This document shows positions 17,579-29,322 of a stretch of 64,000 nucleotides of DNA, in pieces (the stretch's first letter is position 1; every line of letters starts with the position of its first letter). The notes under the pieces are model-generated. The model did no database searches and was not told the DNA's origin. It saw only the letters and a list, made by a program, of their open reading frames with translations. The position numbers and the translations under genes were made by a program. Source of the DNA: Lysinibacillus sp. FSL W8-0992 (lineage in GTDB: Bacteria > Bacillota > Bacilli > Bacillales_A > Planococcaceae); assembly GCF_038008685.1 (NCBI RefSeq), contig NZ_JBBOZQ010000001.1, positions 1,736,001 to 1,800,000 on the forward strand, given 5' to 3'.

Positions 17579-19633
17579 ATGAGAGTCTTACTTTATATTT
17601 TTACAGTCTTAATCAGTTTGCCGTTCTTAGCTACGCATGCCCTAGCTGCGCCAATCACAGTAGAAAAACAAACAATAGCTATTGAGGCAAACAGCTTAGC
17701 AAAAAAACCATTGTTGTCTCAGGCAATTGAATTACCAGGGCCTTCCTCTTCAAGAGATTTCTATTACACGCTCAGTCAAGATGTAGAGGCGAAGGGACAA
17801 ACTGTTTCATTTCAAATACAGCAGTCAGAGCTGTTAATAGCGCCATCCTCTTTTACGGTAAAAGTGGATGATATCGCAATTAAATCGATTGCATTAACTT
17901 CAGATTTATTGAAGCAAACTGTGACTGTTACTTTACCGGAAAGTGCCTTAATGAAAGGAACGCATAAAATAACAGCTAGTTTTTATGGTATTTTGAAAGA
18001 AGGTGTATGTGTAGCACCTGGCAATGAGGGCAATTGGTTACGTATCGATATTTTATCGTCTATTTCATCATTTAATGAAAGTACAAAACAATGGACATTG
18101 AGCAACTATCCTGAAGCGTTTGTAGGCTATGAAGATTATAGAACAACACTTATAGTACCTGATGAAGCTTCAGAACAAACATTGAATGCTAGTTATCAAC
18201 TTGCTGCTTATTTGTCAGAGCAAGGTGAGAATGACGTAGATGTTAAAAGAGAATCTGCTGTTGCACGTGTTGCTGGACCGGTTATTGTTGTAGGAGCAAA
18301 AGATGAATTTAGTACAAATTATATGATTAAAATGCTCGAGACTGCCAATAGTCAATATGAAGATGGTCTTTTTCTAAGTGTACACAGTCTAAAAAATGAG
18401 GAAAGCAATCAAAGTGTACCTATTTTGTTTGTGTCAGCTGCTACTCCAAACGCACTTCAAGAGCGAATTTCGTTATTGACGGATACTAAATTGTATAGTC
18501 AATTTGCAGGAAGTACGTTAACGGTGGATGAGTTACCAACAGTGAACAATTCTTCTAATTCAACACTTCTCTTTTCACAGCTAGGTTTTGACCATCAAAT
18601 ATTATCGAGTCAAGAAACGATGACGCCGCACTATTATGTGTCTTTACCACAAGTTGAGGCTAATAAAGAAGCAAACATGCGATTAGTCTTAAAGAAATCA
18701 GCTCTCCTACCTGAAAAAGGTAAAAGTAATGAACGAGAAGTAGAATTGATTGTATGGGTTAATGATGTACCGCATGCAGTTGACCTTCAGAAGCTAGAGT
18801 CAACTTCTTCAGATTTATATGAAGTGAATGTGCCCATTCAAACAAATGTGTTAAATAAACAATCGATGACAGATATCCAATTTGAAGTAACTGGTTTTCA
18901 ATTAGAGGATCCTTGTGAAACGACGAATGAACGTTATTGGCTTTATATTGATGGTAGTAGTACATTATCTGTTACAAAAGAAGCTACAACACCAACATTT
19001 ACATTAAGAGATTTTCCAAATGCATTCCAAGAACAATCTTTGATTATTGTTCCGAATAATACGGTGATAAACGATACACAAATGCTCTTGTTGTATAAGT
19101 CCTTAATGACGAATGGTGAAATGGCTCAAACAATATTGAGGAAAGAACGAGATGTTAAGGAAGAGGAATTAAAACGAAGTGCAATTATTTTTGCTGGCGC
19201 TTCCTCCGATTTCACAACGCTCATAGGAAACAAAAACAATATACCTCAATCTGCAGAAGATTTACTAAAGCAAGGTTTTCTTCCAGAAACAATTGCTCAG
19301 TATACATTTATTACACAAAGTTTTTGGGATGATAAGCAACCGCTATTAATCATCCAAATGATGGATGGAGCAGCAAACCAAAAGGACTTTTTAGCCCAAT
19401 TGAAGGGGACAAATGAAAAGGTAACCTCTGCGATTGAAACAAAAGAGGGGAAATTTGTAGTTGCGGCTAGTAGTGCAGCAGACATTGAAAAATCTACCTC
19501 AGAGCAGAACAATTCTATTTCATTTGTGCTTATAGCAGAATTTGCTGTACTGATATTAGTGATTGGGCTTATTTTATATTTTATTTTACGTAGAAAAAGA
19601 AAAAATCTTCTTGTTGAGGATGAAGAAGAGTAG
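17579..19633 (+). CDS. ydaN: YdaN-like BcsB-family synthase partner
   Basis: A 684-residue exported protein: signal peptide (1-24, ending HALAA), two BcsB-like modules rich in beta structure, and one C-terminal membrane helix (about 652-672) followed by a basic stop-transfer tail. In cellulose-type systems BcsB binds the synthase and guides the nascent chain. It follows ydaM by 11 bases with AAGGAGAA as ribosome site. Last gene of the operon. Confidence 0.85.
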   Translation: MRVLLYIFTVLISLPFLATHALAAPITVEKQTIAIEANSLAKKPLLSQAIELPGPSSSRDFYYTLSQDVEAKGQTVSFQIQQSELLIAPSSFTVKVDDIAIKSIALTSDLLKQTVTVTLPESALMKGTHKITASFYGILKEGVCVAPGNEGNWLRIDILSSISSFNESTKQWTLSNYPEAFVGYEDYRTTLIVPDEASEQTLNASYQLAAYLSEQGENDVDVKRESAVARVAGPVIVVGAKDEFSTNYMIKMLETANSQYEDGLFLSVHSLKNEESNQSVPILFVSAATPNALQERISLLTDTKLYSQFAGSTLTVDELPTVNNSSNSTLLFSQLGFDHQILSSQETMTPHYYVSLPQVEANKEANMRLVLKKSALLPEKGKSNEREVELIVWVNDVPHAVDLQKLESTSSDLYEVNVPIQTNVLNKQSMTDIQFEVTGFQLEDPCETTNERYWLYIDGSSTLSVTKEATTPTFTLRDFPNAFQEQSLIIVPNNTVINDTQMLLLYKSLMTNGEMAQTILRKERDVKEEELKRSAIIFAGASSDFTTLIGNKNNIPQSAEDLLKQGFLPETIAQYTFITQSFWDDKQPLLIIQMMDGAANQKDFLAQLKGTNEKVTSAIETKEGKFVVAASSAADIEKSTSEQNNSISFVLIAEFAVLILVIGLILYFILRRKRKNLLVEDEEE

Positions 19634-19644
19634 ATTTTAAGCAT

Positions 19645-19684
19645 CAGTAGACCCGGTAAATTTACTGGGTCTACTGTCTTTTTT
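19645..19684 (+). terminator. Terminator after ydaN
   Basis: CAGTAGACCCGGTAAA pairs with TTTACTGGGTCTACTG, then a T-rich tract. Strong rho-independent form. Confidence 0.9.
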
Positions 19685-19694
19685 CATTTAATTG

Positions 19695-19812
19695 CGTTTA
19701 ATTTTCGCTACGGGTAGGCGTTTTCTACGGGCACAACGAAAGCTGCAACCCTCCCATGCACACGGTTGTTGTGTCTTACGCCCTGAGCATAAGTCGCCAT
19801 CCCATCAATACA
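19695..19812. repeat. Intergenic repeat remnant
   Basis: Shares CTACGG, GCGTTTTCTACGG and GCTGCAACCCTC with 680-825 and weakly with 21160-21235. No coding capacity is seen. Confidence 0.55.
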
Positions 19813-19821
19813 ATTAACAAA

Positions 19822-19859
19822 ATAACCGGCATCAAGTTGAACTTCTTGATGCCGGTTAT
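19822..19859 (-). terminator. Hairpin terminator for gltC
   Basis: A 15-base stem, ATAACCGGCATCAAG with its complement, seven- to eight-base loop. Read on the minus strand it is followed by TTTTG, so it suits gltC, which ends 55 bases away. Confidence 0.7.
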
Positions 19860-19871
19860 AAGACAATGTGT

Positions 19872-19898
19872 GACCCAGTGAATTTCACTGGGTCTTTT
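19872..19898 (+). terminator. Additional hairpin between ydaN and gltC
   Basis: GACCCAGTGAA pairs with TTCACTGGGTC, then TTTT on the plus strand. It backs up the insulation between converging genes. Confidence 0.6.
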
Positions 19899-19914
19899 CA
19901 TTAGTTTAACGGTG

Positions 19915-20817
19915 TTATTGAAACTGAGAAAGTCGTGAAAAGAAATTAGTTACGAAGTCTAAAAATATTTTTTCAGATGGTGCAATTTCTCGATTTACAG
20001 GTGAAATAATACCAACTGTTCTTGGTATTGTGGGCGATTCAATTGGCACTTTGATAGTGAATCGGGCTGCTGAATCGTATAGTGAACTCTCAGGTAGTAG
20101 GCTGACACCAATTCCAGCGGCCACTAAACCTTTTAATGCATCTAAGTCTTCACCTTCAGATATTACATTTGGTAAAAAGCCGGCAGCACGGCAGGCATCC
20201 ATCGCAACTTTATGTAATATATAGCCATCTGGAAAAAGAACAAAAAGATCATTACGTAAATCTGCTAGCTGAATACTTTCCCGTTTCGCTAAAGGATGGT
20301 TTGCTGGCAATAGGGCTGCAATATTTTCGGTGAATAAGATGTTTGATTGAATTGATTCGTCCTTTGGTGGCAGCGGTCCTAAAAATGCTAAGTTAAGCTC
20401 ACGATTTTTAACGGCATCAATTAAAAAGCGATAAGAGCCTTGGCGCAATTGAAATTGCAAATCTGGGTATTCACGCTTAAATGCTGAAATAACGGTTGGC
20501 AGTACATAACTTGCTAAGCTCGTAGGAAAACCAATTTTAATGGTTCCTTTTGCAGGATCTAAATATTCCTCAACCTGCTTGGCTGCAAAATCTATTGCTT
20601 TTAAAGCAGTGATTGTATGTTCAAGAAAAGTTTTTCCTATCGGTGTTAATTTTACATTTCTGCCGACACGTTCAAAAAGTGGTGTACCTAATTCGTCTTC
20701 TAAATTAGCAATTTGACGACTTATTGCTGATTGGGCAACATGAAGGTGTTCAGCAGCTTCAGAAATATGCTCACGCTCTGCAACCTCCACAAAATAACGT
20801 AATTGACGTAACTCCAC
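19915..20817 (-). CDS. gltC: LysR-type regulator GltC
   Basis: A 300-residue LysR-family regulator with an N-terminal winged HTH (MELRQLRYFVEVAEREH, HVAQSAISRQI) and a C-terminal effector domain with GFPTSLAS and GEDLDA. The sequence is very close to B. subtilis GltC, which activates glutamate synthase gltAB and responds to 2-oxoglutarate and glutamate. In B. subtilis gltA is divergent from gltC; here no gltA lies nearby, so it must act at a distance or on another target. Ribosome site AGAGGTGA. Confidence 0.9.
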   Translation of the reverse strand: MELRQLRYFVEVAEREHISEAAEHLHVAQSAISRQIANLEDELGTPLFERVGRNVKLTPIGKTFLEHTITALKAIDFAAKQVEEYLDPAKGTIKIGFPTSLASYVLPTVISAFKREYPDLQFQLRQGSYRFLIDAVKNRELNLAFLGPLPPKDESIQSNILFTENIAALLPANHPLAKRESIQLADLRNDLFVLFPDGYILHKVAMDACRAAGFLPNVISEGEDLDALKGLVAAGIGVSLLPESSLYDSAARFTIKVPIESPTIPRTVGIISPVNREIAPSEKIFLDFVTNFFSRLSQFQ

Positions 20818-21075
20818 TGGATATTCACCTCTATCTATCGAAAAATCCGATTAATTATATTTTAATTATATAATATTTAAGATATAAAAAGACTGAAAAA
20901 ATATCATGGTGCTAAAAAATGAATAAACGATTACAGTCAACTCAAATGCATTTTAAATCATTTAAAGTAGATGACCAATATCTGTTAAAAATGAATCCGA
21001 AAGAAGCAGTTGAACGCAAATTCTGTTTGTAATTTGGCAGCTAAGTCTTCGGTAATCAATGTCAGGGGGAGATTT

Positions 21076-21171
21076 ATGATAAAGAAAGGAATCAGTTGGC
21101 TGCTAATTTTACTGATAATCGCAATGTTAGAAGGTTTAGCATTTAATAATCAGCAAACGAGAAAGCTGTAA
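21076..21171 (+). CDS. Possible 31-residue membrane peptide
   Basis: ATG 21076 follows AGGGGGAG at ideal spacing. The peptide has a Lys-rich start (MIKKG), one hydrophobic stretch (residues 6-18) and a polar tail whose last codons lie in an intergenic repeat (GAAAGCTGTAACC). It could be a real small membrane peptide or a gene start truncated by the repeat. Confidence 0.35.
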   Translation: MIKKGISWLLILLIIAMLEGLAFNNQQTRKL

Positions 21172-21270
21172 CCTCCCGCGGAAAGCAACCGCCTTCGATT
21201 CCACCAACTTGGTGCTATCTACTGAATTTTATCTATAGCAAAAAAAGTTAGCCTTTATACATATTTAATG

Positions 21271-21310
21271 AAAAAGTGTTAGATTGACTGCAACCAATCT
21301 AACACTTTTT
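21271..21310. terminator. Second copy of the AAAAAGTGTTAGATTG hairpin
   Basis: Sixteen-base arms identical to those of 639-678, loop changed (ACTGCAAC). T tracts on both strands fit a bidirectional terminator or a repeat family that carries one. Confidence 0.7.
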
Positions 21311-21684
21311 CGCTTTTGCCCATAGCCTCTTTTCATTGGACATGTAAAAGTATGTGATGACTTCTGCTGAAAGCAAAGTGAATTTTTAACATACAGTAAA
21401 AAGTGTATGAATATTTGAAGGGATTATAAGATAGCTTTTTTAAAACAATAGTAATTAATAGCACTATTACTCTATAATTTTATTTTCTTATAGTGATTCC
21501 ATTCTAATGAAATAGGATATAGTATAGATATGGTTGTTTGTGCATTTTTGTCACAAAACCGCTACAATTAACGCTTTATGCGAGGTTTCCACTATGTAGC
21601 TAGATGAAATCCATTCTCATTTAGGGATATTTCATTGAAAATAGACTTTGTCTATTCTCATTAGCAGTTTCGATTCTAATAAAT

Positions 21685-21712
21685 CTGAAAATGCTTAAAA
21701 AGTCTTTATAAT
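21685..21712 (+). promoter_or_regulatory. Candidate sufC promoter
   Basis: CTGAAA, 16-base spacer, TATAAT (21707-21712), with the sufC start about 130 bases downstream. Four ATTCT[AC]AT motifs upstream (21501, 21613, 21654, 21673) and one inverted copy downstream (21781) flank it; AATAGAC-TTT-GTCTATT is at 21640-21656. Confidence 0.55.
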
Positions 21713-21843
21713 TCAAGATTTCATCATTGAAAAGTGAAAGTGGTCAAAATGGTTTGCATAGAGAACGATTTTCAGTTAAGATTAGAATGATGATAATTAA
21801 GGAATGGTTGCCCATTCACAGAACACACTATGGAGGTATTTTC

Positions 21844-22623
21844 ATGTCAACTTTAGTAATTAAAGATCTTCACGTTGAAATCGACGGGAAAGAGATTTTA
21901 AAAGGCGTAAACCTTACAATTAATACAAATGAAATCCATGCAATTATGGGACCAAACGGAACTGGTAAATCAACACTAGCTTCTGCAATTATGGGACACC
22001 CAAAATACGAAGTTACTTCTGGTACAGTTGAACTTGATGGTGAAAACGTACTTGAAATGGAAGTTGATGAGCGTGCACAAGCTGGCTTGTTCCTAGCTAT
22101 GCAATACCCATCAGAAATCGCTGGTGTAACAAACGCTGATTTCTTACGTTCAGCTATTAATGCACGCCGTGAAGAGGGCGACGAAATTTCATTAATGAAA
22201 TTCATTCGTGAATTAGATAAAAATATGGAATTCCTTGAAATGAACGAAGACATGGCACAACGTTATTTAAACGAAGGTTTCTCTGGCGGTGAGAAAAAAC
22301 GTAACGAAATTCTTCAATTAATGATGATTAAGCCAACTTTCGCTATTTTAGATGAAATTGACTCTGGTCTTGATATTGACGCACTTAAAGTTGTTTCTAA
22401 AGGTATTAATGCAATGCGTGGCGAAGGCTTCGGATGCTTAATGATCACTCACTACCAACGTCTACTTAACTACATCACACCAGACCATGTTCACGTAATG
22501 ATGCAAGGTCGCGTTGTAAAATCAGGTGGCGAAGAATTAGCGCACCGTTTAGAAGCAGAAGGTTATGACTGGATTAAAAAAGAACTAGGTATCGAAGAAG
22601 AAACAGAAGAACAAGAAGCATAA
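21844..22623 (+). CDS. sufC: Fe-S cluster assembly ATPase SufC
   Basis: A 259-residue ABC-type ATPase that powers the SufBCD scaffold. Walker A GPNGTGKST, signature FSGGEKKR and Walker B FAILDEIDSGLD are present. The start at 21844 follows TGGAGGT; the open frame upstream covers the promoter and is not coding. First gene of sufCDSUB. Confidence 0.96.
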   Translation: MSTLVIKDLHVEIDGKEILKGVNLTINTNEIHAIMGPNGTGKSTLASAIMGHPKYEVTSGTVELDGENVLEMEVDERAQAGLFLAMQYPSEIAGVTNADFLRSAINARREEGDEISLMKFIRELDKNMEFLEMNEDMAQRYLNEGFSGGEKKRNEILQLMMIKPTFAILDEIDSGLDIDALKVVSKGINAMRGEGFGCLMITHYQRLLNYITPDHVHVMMQGRVVKSGGEELAHRLEAEGYDWIKKELGIEEETEEQEA

Positions 22624-22641
22624 GAAGGAGGACGAACTAGC

Positions 22642-25596
<2,955 letters not shown>

Positions 25597-25620
25597 TAAT
25601 TCGTGAACGGAGGAGAAATA

Positions 25621-27018
25621 ATGGCTAAAAAAATGCCGGATATTGGCGATTACAAATACGGATTCCATGACAAGGACGTATCAATTTTCCGTTCAAAACG
25701 TGGTTTAACTGAAGAAATCGTCCGTGAAATTTCAAATATGAAGCAAGAGCCTGAGTGGATGCTTGAATACCGCTTAAAAGCGCTTGAAACTTTCTATACA
25801 AAACCAATGCCACAATGGGGTGGCGACCTTGGCGATTTAAACTTCGATGAAATTACGTACTACGTAAAACCATCTGAAGCTACGCAAAAATCTTGGGATG
25901 AAGTACCTGAAGAAATTAAAGCAACATTTGATAAATTAGGTATTCCTGAAGCAGAGCAAAAGTATCTTGCAGGTGTATCAGCTCAGTACGAATCTGAGGT
26001 AGTATACCACAATATGAAACAAGAGCTTGAAGATCTTGGTATTGTGTTTAAAGATACTGATTCTGCATTACGTGAAAATGAAGATATTTTCAAAAAATAT
26101 TGGGGTAAAGTAATTCCATACACTGACAACAAATTTGCTGCACTAAATTCAGCAGTTTGGTCAGGTGGTTCATTTATTTATGTGCCACCAGGTGTAAAAG
26201 TTGAAACACCTTTACAAGCTTACTTCCGTATTAACTCTGAAAATATGGGTCAATTCGAACGTACGCTAATTATTGTGGATGAGGGTGCACATGTACACTA
26301 TGTTGAAGGATGTACAGCTCCTGTTTATACAACTAACTCTTTACACTCAGCAGTAGTAGAGATTATCGTTGAAAAAAATGCTTATTGCCGTTATACAACG
26401 ATTCAAAACTGGGCGAACAACGTTTACAATTTAGTAACAAAGCGTACAGTTGTTGAAGCAAACGGTACGATGGAATGGATCGATGGTAATATCGGTTCTA
26501 AATTAACGATGAAATACCCAGCTTGTATCCTAAAAGGTGAAGGCGCTCGTGGTATGACATTATCAATTGCATTAGCTGGTAAAGGGCAACACCAACATGC
26601 TGGAGCAAAAATGATTCATATGGCACCTAATACATCTTCTACAATCGTTTCTAAATCGATTGCTAAACAAGGTGGTAAAGTAACATATATGGGTCAAGTA
26701 CGTTTCGGTCCTAAAGCAAGTGGTGCACGTGCCAACATTGAATGTGATACGTTAATCATGGATAACCAATCTACTTCGGATACAATTCCATACAACGAAA
26801 TTTTAAATGATAATGTTTCTTTAGAGCATGAAGCGAAAGTTTCTAAAGTATCAGAAGAGCAGTTATTCTACTTAATGTCTCGTGGTATTTCTGAAGAAGA
26901 GGCAACGGAAATGATCGTAATGGGCTTTATCGAACCATTTACGAAAGAATTACCAATGGAATACGCAGTAGAAATGAACCGTCTCATCAAGTTTGAGATG
27001 GAAGGAAGCATCGGATAA
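25621..27018 (+). CDS. sufB: Fe-S cluster assembly protein SufB
   Basis: A 465-residue scaffold subunit, complete and ending in the usual KFEMEGSIG. Ribosome site GGAGGAG. Its 3' end borders the prophage: the integrase gene begins only 85 bases later on the opposite strand, so this end of sufB is the likely insertion site, with the reading frame preserved. Confidence 0.96.
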   Translation: MAKKMPDIGDYKYGFHDKDVSIFRSKRGLTEEIVREISNMKQEPEWMLEYRLKALETFYTKPMPQWGGDLGDLNFDEITYYVKPSEATQKSWDEVPEEIKATFDKLGIPEAEQKYLAGVSAQYESEVVYHNMKQELEDLGIVFKDTDSALRENEDIFKKYWGKVIPYTDNKFAALNSAVWSGGSFIYVPPGVKVETPLQAYFRINSENMGQFERTLIIVDEGAHVHYVEGCTAPVYTTNSLHSAVVEIIVEKNAYCRYTTIQNWANNVYNLVTKRTVVEANGTMEWIDGNIGSKLTMKYPACILKGEGARGMTLSIALAGKGQHQHAGAKMIHMAPNTSSTIVSKSIAKQGGKVTYMGQVRFGPKASGARANIECDTLIMDNQSTSDTIPYNEILNDNVSLEHEAKVSKVSEEQLFYLMSRGISEEEATEMIVMGFIEPFTKELPMEYAVEMNRLIKFEMEGSIG

Positions 27019-27103
27019 AAGTCCGATAAACCTTGATACATCAACGTTTCTATATAGTTGGTGTGGGGTGAATTGTGTGAAACACCCACAAATCACCCAC
27101 AAA
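26990..27103. other. Likely prophage attachment region (left end)
   Basis: Junction between sufB and the integrase gene. CACCCACAAAT occurs twice in direct tandem (27083-27093, 27094-27104), next to the integrase stop, and could be integrase arm sites. TTGATACATCAA (27034-27045) is a small inverted repeat that might be part of the core. The other att site lies outside the window, so the core cannot be fixed. Confidence 0.5.
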
Positions 27104-28258
27104 TTATAAATTTATATGTTTTTCGTAGAGGTCGAGTGCATTGCGCTCGATCTTTTTTGTTATATGCAAATAAGTATCTGCAGTAACTTTAATCGACTTG
27201 TGACCAAGGCGAGACGACACATATTTTATATTAGCGCCAGCTTCTAAAAGATGAACCGCGTGACTATGACGAAGTGCGTGAGGAGATAATACAGGCACGT
27301 TTGCACGCTTGCAAAATACTCTAAATTGATCGCGCACTACGTTAGCTCGATAATGCAATCCATCTGCTGTATGAAATAATAGTTTATCTGCAGGTTTTAA
27401 AATACTTGGGTATCTAAGGTAAAGCTCTTTTTGATTGATACTATATGTTTTCAATACATTAACAGTCGCTTTATCCAGCTCAATGATGCGTTCACTTGAT
27501 GTAGTTTTGGTACTGGATACAACAGGTCTATTAGATTTATCAGGATAACTCACAGTCTTATTAACTGTAAGTTTTCCATTTTCTAAATCAATGTCAGACC
27601 ATGTTAATGAAAGGCATTCACCAATTCGAAGCCCGGTATGACCTAACAAGTGAATCATGGCATAATACATATTCGATTGTTGATACTTTGCATGTTTCAC
27701 TTTTAGTTTTGATGCTTCAATCAAAGCATTCATTTCATTGACTGAATAAAATTTAATTTTTGCTTCTGTGTTGTTTTTCGGTATTTTAACTCGTGATAAA
27801 GGTGTTTCTCTTAATATTCTGAACTCATGAACTGCATCATTTATAGCAGCGCTCATAATACTATGAATACGGCGTACTGATCCAGTAGCATATTTTTTAC
27901 TTAATTCTAAGAGCCACTCTGTATATTCCGAACGTGTAATTTCTCGTAATTTATAATTACCCCAACGCGGAAGAATATTGTTATTAATATTTCTTTCTTG
28001 TAAATCGATAGTTGTTTGTTTTAAATATGGGCGTTTGTATAATTCAAACCATTTTTCCATATAGCTGTACATCGTTTCTTTTCCATCTTCTTGGAAGCCA
28101 TAGTATTCAAAATCTAAGTTTGCTTCACTTGCAGCAAGTTGAGCTTCTTTTTTTGTTGCAAAGCCGCTTTTTGACGTTTCTTTCCATTTTCCAGATTGCT
28201 TGTCTTTGTAGCGTATTCTGTATTCCCAAGAACCACGTATCTTTCTGAAACTAGCCAT
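27104..28258 (-). CDS. int: Phage tyrosine integrase
   Basis: A 384-residue tyrosine recombinase: an N-terminal arm-binding domain (1-50), SAM-like core-binding domain (about 60-150) and catalytic domain with Arg211 (TGLR), Lys251, His327-x-x-Arg330 (HALR), His353 (LGHK) and nucleophile Tyr363 (DTYLH). All catalytic residues are present. It transcribes towards the sufB junction, the usual layout for the end of an integrated phage. Confidence 0.94.
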   Translation of the reverse strand: MASFRKIRGSWEYRIRYKDKQSGKWKETSKSGFATKKEAQLAASEANLDFEYYGFQEDGKETMYSYMEKWFELYKRPYLKQTTIDLQERNINNNILPRWGNYKLREITRSEYTEWLLELSKKYATGSVRRIHSIMSAAINDAVHEFRILRETPLSRVKIPKNNTEAKIKFYSVNEMNALIEASKLKVKHAKYQQSNMYYAMIHLLGHTGLRIGECLSLTWSDIDLENGKLTVNKTVSYPDKSNRPVVSSTKTTSSERIIELDKATVNVLKTYSINQKELYLRYPSILKPADKLLFHTADGLHYRANVVRDQFRVFCKRANVPVLSPHALRHSHAVHLLEAGANIKYVSSRLGHKSIKVTADTYLHITKKIERNALDLYEKHINL

Positions 28259-28361
28259 GAGTTTTGCCTCTCTTTCAAAAATAGAATGTATGTTCTTTTT
28301 GAGGTTATAAAAAAAACCGCATTTCGAAAAAAAGTGGTTATGATAATATTATTTAATTGTT

Positions 28362-28835
28362 TCAACCATACCTTAGATACCGCGTGCATATAACCAAGTC
28401 CTTCGCATCAGACATTTGCAACCTAAAATCAATCATTTCAATAGTAACCTCAAAATATTCAGCAAGTGTCCAGTTAGTCCAGTGTTTTTCTTGCAAAATA
28501 GCCATTTTTAAATACTCTATTGGAATTAATGTTTCGGCAGCCCACTTCATAGCTTTATACTCAACTTTACCAATACTAAGTCTTTCTCGATAAGTCATGG
28601 AAGGATTAGCAATAGAGTTATTGGCAGTGGTAAAATAATGACCTAATTCTTCTGCTAATATACATCTAAATAAAGGAGAATCGTATCTTATCCTTTCTGC
28701 TAGCCCTATAGTAGGTGGTAATCCTGGTTCAAAAAAGTACACCGCCTCTAACGGTTTAGGGAAATCCCAACGCTCAACAACAATTCCTTCACTTAAAGTG
28801 ATATCGAATAATTTCTTAGTTTCAATCATTCGCAT
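28362..28835 (-). CDS. ImmA/IrrE-like metallopeptidase
   Basis: A 157-residue ImmA/IrrE-type protein of the lysogeny module. The active-site motif reads EELGH (62-66) instead of HExxH; this EExxH form is common in phage ImmA homologues as I recall, but loses the first canonical zinc ligand. In ICEBs1 ImmA cleaves the repressor. It overlaps the repressor gene by one base (TAATG), fitting a repressor-protease pair. Confidence 0.8.
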   Translation of the reverse strand: MRMIETKKLFDITLSEGIVVERWDFPKPLEAVYFFEPGLPPTIGLAERIRYDSPLFRCILAEELGHYFTTANNSIANPSMTYRERLSIGKVEYKAMKWAAETLIPIEYLKMAILQEKHWTNWTLAEYFEVTIEMIDFRLQMSDAKDLVICTRYLRYG

Positions 28836-29176
28836 TAAGCATTCCCCTTTCCATTTGTTTTCCCATATTTAGTTCTGATAAAGTCTTTAAACAATTCTAG
28901 CTCTTTAACAGCATCAGCCGGCAAATCATCTAAAAAATCATCTGATCGATGTGCAGCTAGTTCCTCTTGATTCCTTACATTAGTTCTTCCTAATATATAA
29001 TCAACAGATACCCCATAAAAATCAGCTAACTTAAATAAAGTTGAGTAATCTGGTTGTGTTGATGACGTTTCGTAGCGCGCATATGTAGATCTGTTAAGTA
29101 ATAATCTATCAGTCAGGTCCTTTTGAGATAAACCTTTTTCTTCTCTTAATCCTTTAAGTCTTCTACCATAATCCAT
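28835..29176 (-). CDS. cI-like HTH repressor
   Basis: A 113-residue XRE-family protein with HTH at about residues 6-60 (LSQKDLTDRLLLNRSTYARYE) and a short C-terminal part. Partner of the ImmA-like protease and divergent from the cro-like gene, so the probable lysogeny repressor. Ribosome site AAGGCGGTGA. Its operators are likely the GTGnA-N5-TnCAC boxes upstream. Confidence 0.88.
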   Translation of the reverse strand: MDYGRRLKGLREEKGLSQKDLTDRLLLNRSTYARYETSSTQPDYSTLFKLADFYGVSVDYILGRTNVRNQEELAAHRSDDFLDDLPADAVKELELFKDFIRTKYGKTNGKGNA

Positions 29177-29210
29177 CTAATATCACCGCCTTTTTATATA
29201 ACTATTATAA

Positions 29211-29307
29211 GTGAATTTATTGCACATTAAATATTTTGTGAAAAAAATACACAAAAAACAATTGACAGTGCAGTTTTTGCACATTATACTTAGTGTAAGA
29301 AATGCAC
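29211..29307. promoter_or_regulatory. Divergent switch region with four operators and the early promoter
   Basis: Four 15-base boxes fit GTGnA-N5-TnCAC: 29211-29225 (GTGAATTTATTGCAC), 29238-29252 (GTGAAAAAAATACAC), 29268-29282 (GTGCAGTTTTTGCAC) and 29293-29307 (GTGTAAGAAATGCAC). The rightward promoter is TTGACA (29262-29267), 17-base spacer, TATACT (29285-29290); its spacer is filled by the third box. A leftward TATAAT lies next to the first box. A fifth box is at 29513-29527. Confidence 0.85.
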
Positions 29308-29322
29308 AAAGGAGGTTTTGAA

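Larger units (their letters stand above)
20818..21684. other. Repeat-rich, nearly gene-free gap between gltC and suf
   Basis: About 870 bases where gltA might be expected. It holds a dubious 37-codon frame at 20919-21032 without ribosome site, the small membrane-peptide frame at 21076-21171, a repeat remnant (about 21160-21235), the hairpin at 21271-21310 and ATTCT[AC]AT motifs near suf. The look is of deletion or decay followed by repeat insertion. Confidence 0.5.

Noticed and set aside
20919-21032. 37-codon frame upstream of the suf region
   Set aside because: No ribosome site and no recognisable features; lies in a decayed gap.
28362-28835. EELGH in the ImmA-like protein as an inactivating mutation
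   Set aside because: EExxH is a common form among phage ImmA homologues as far as I recall, so it is not evidence of loss of function here.
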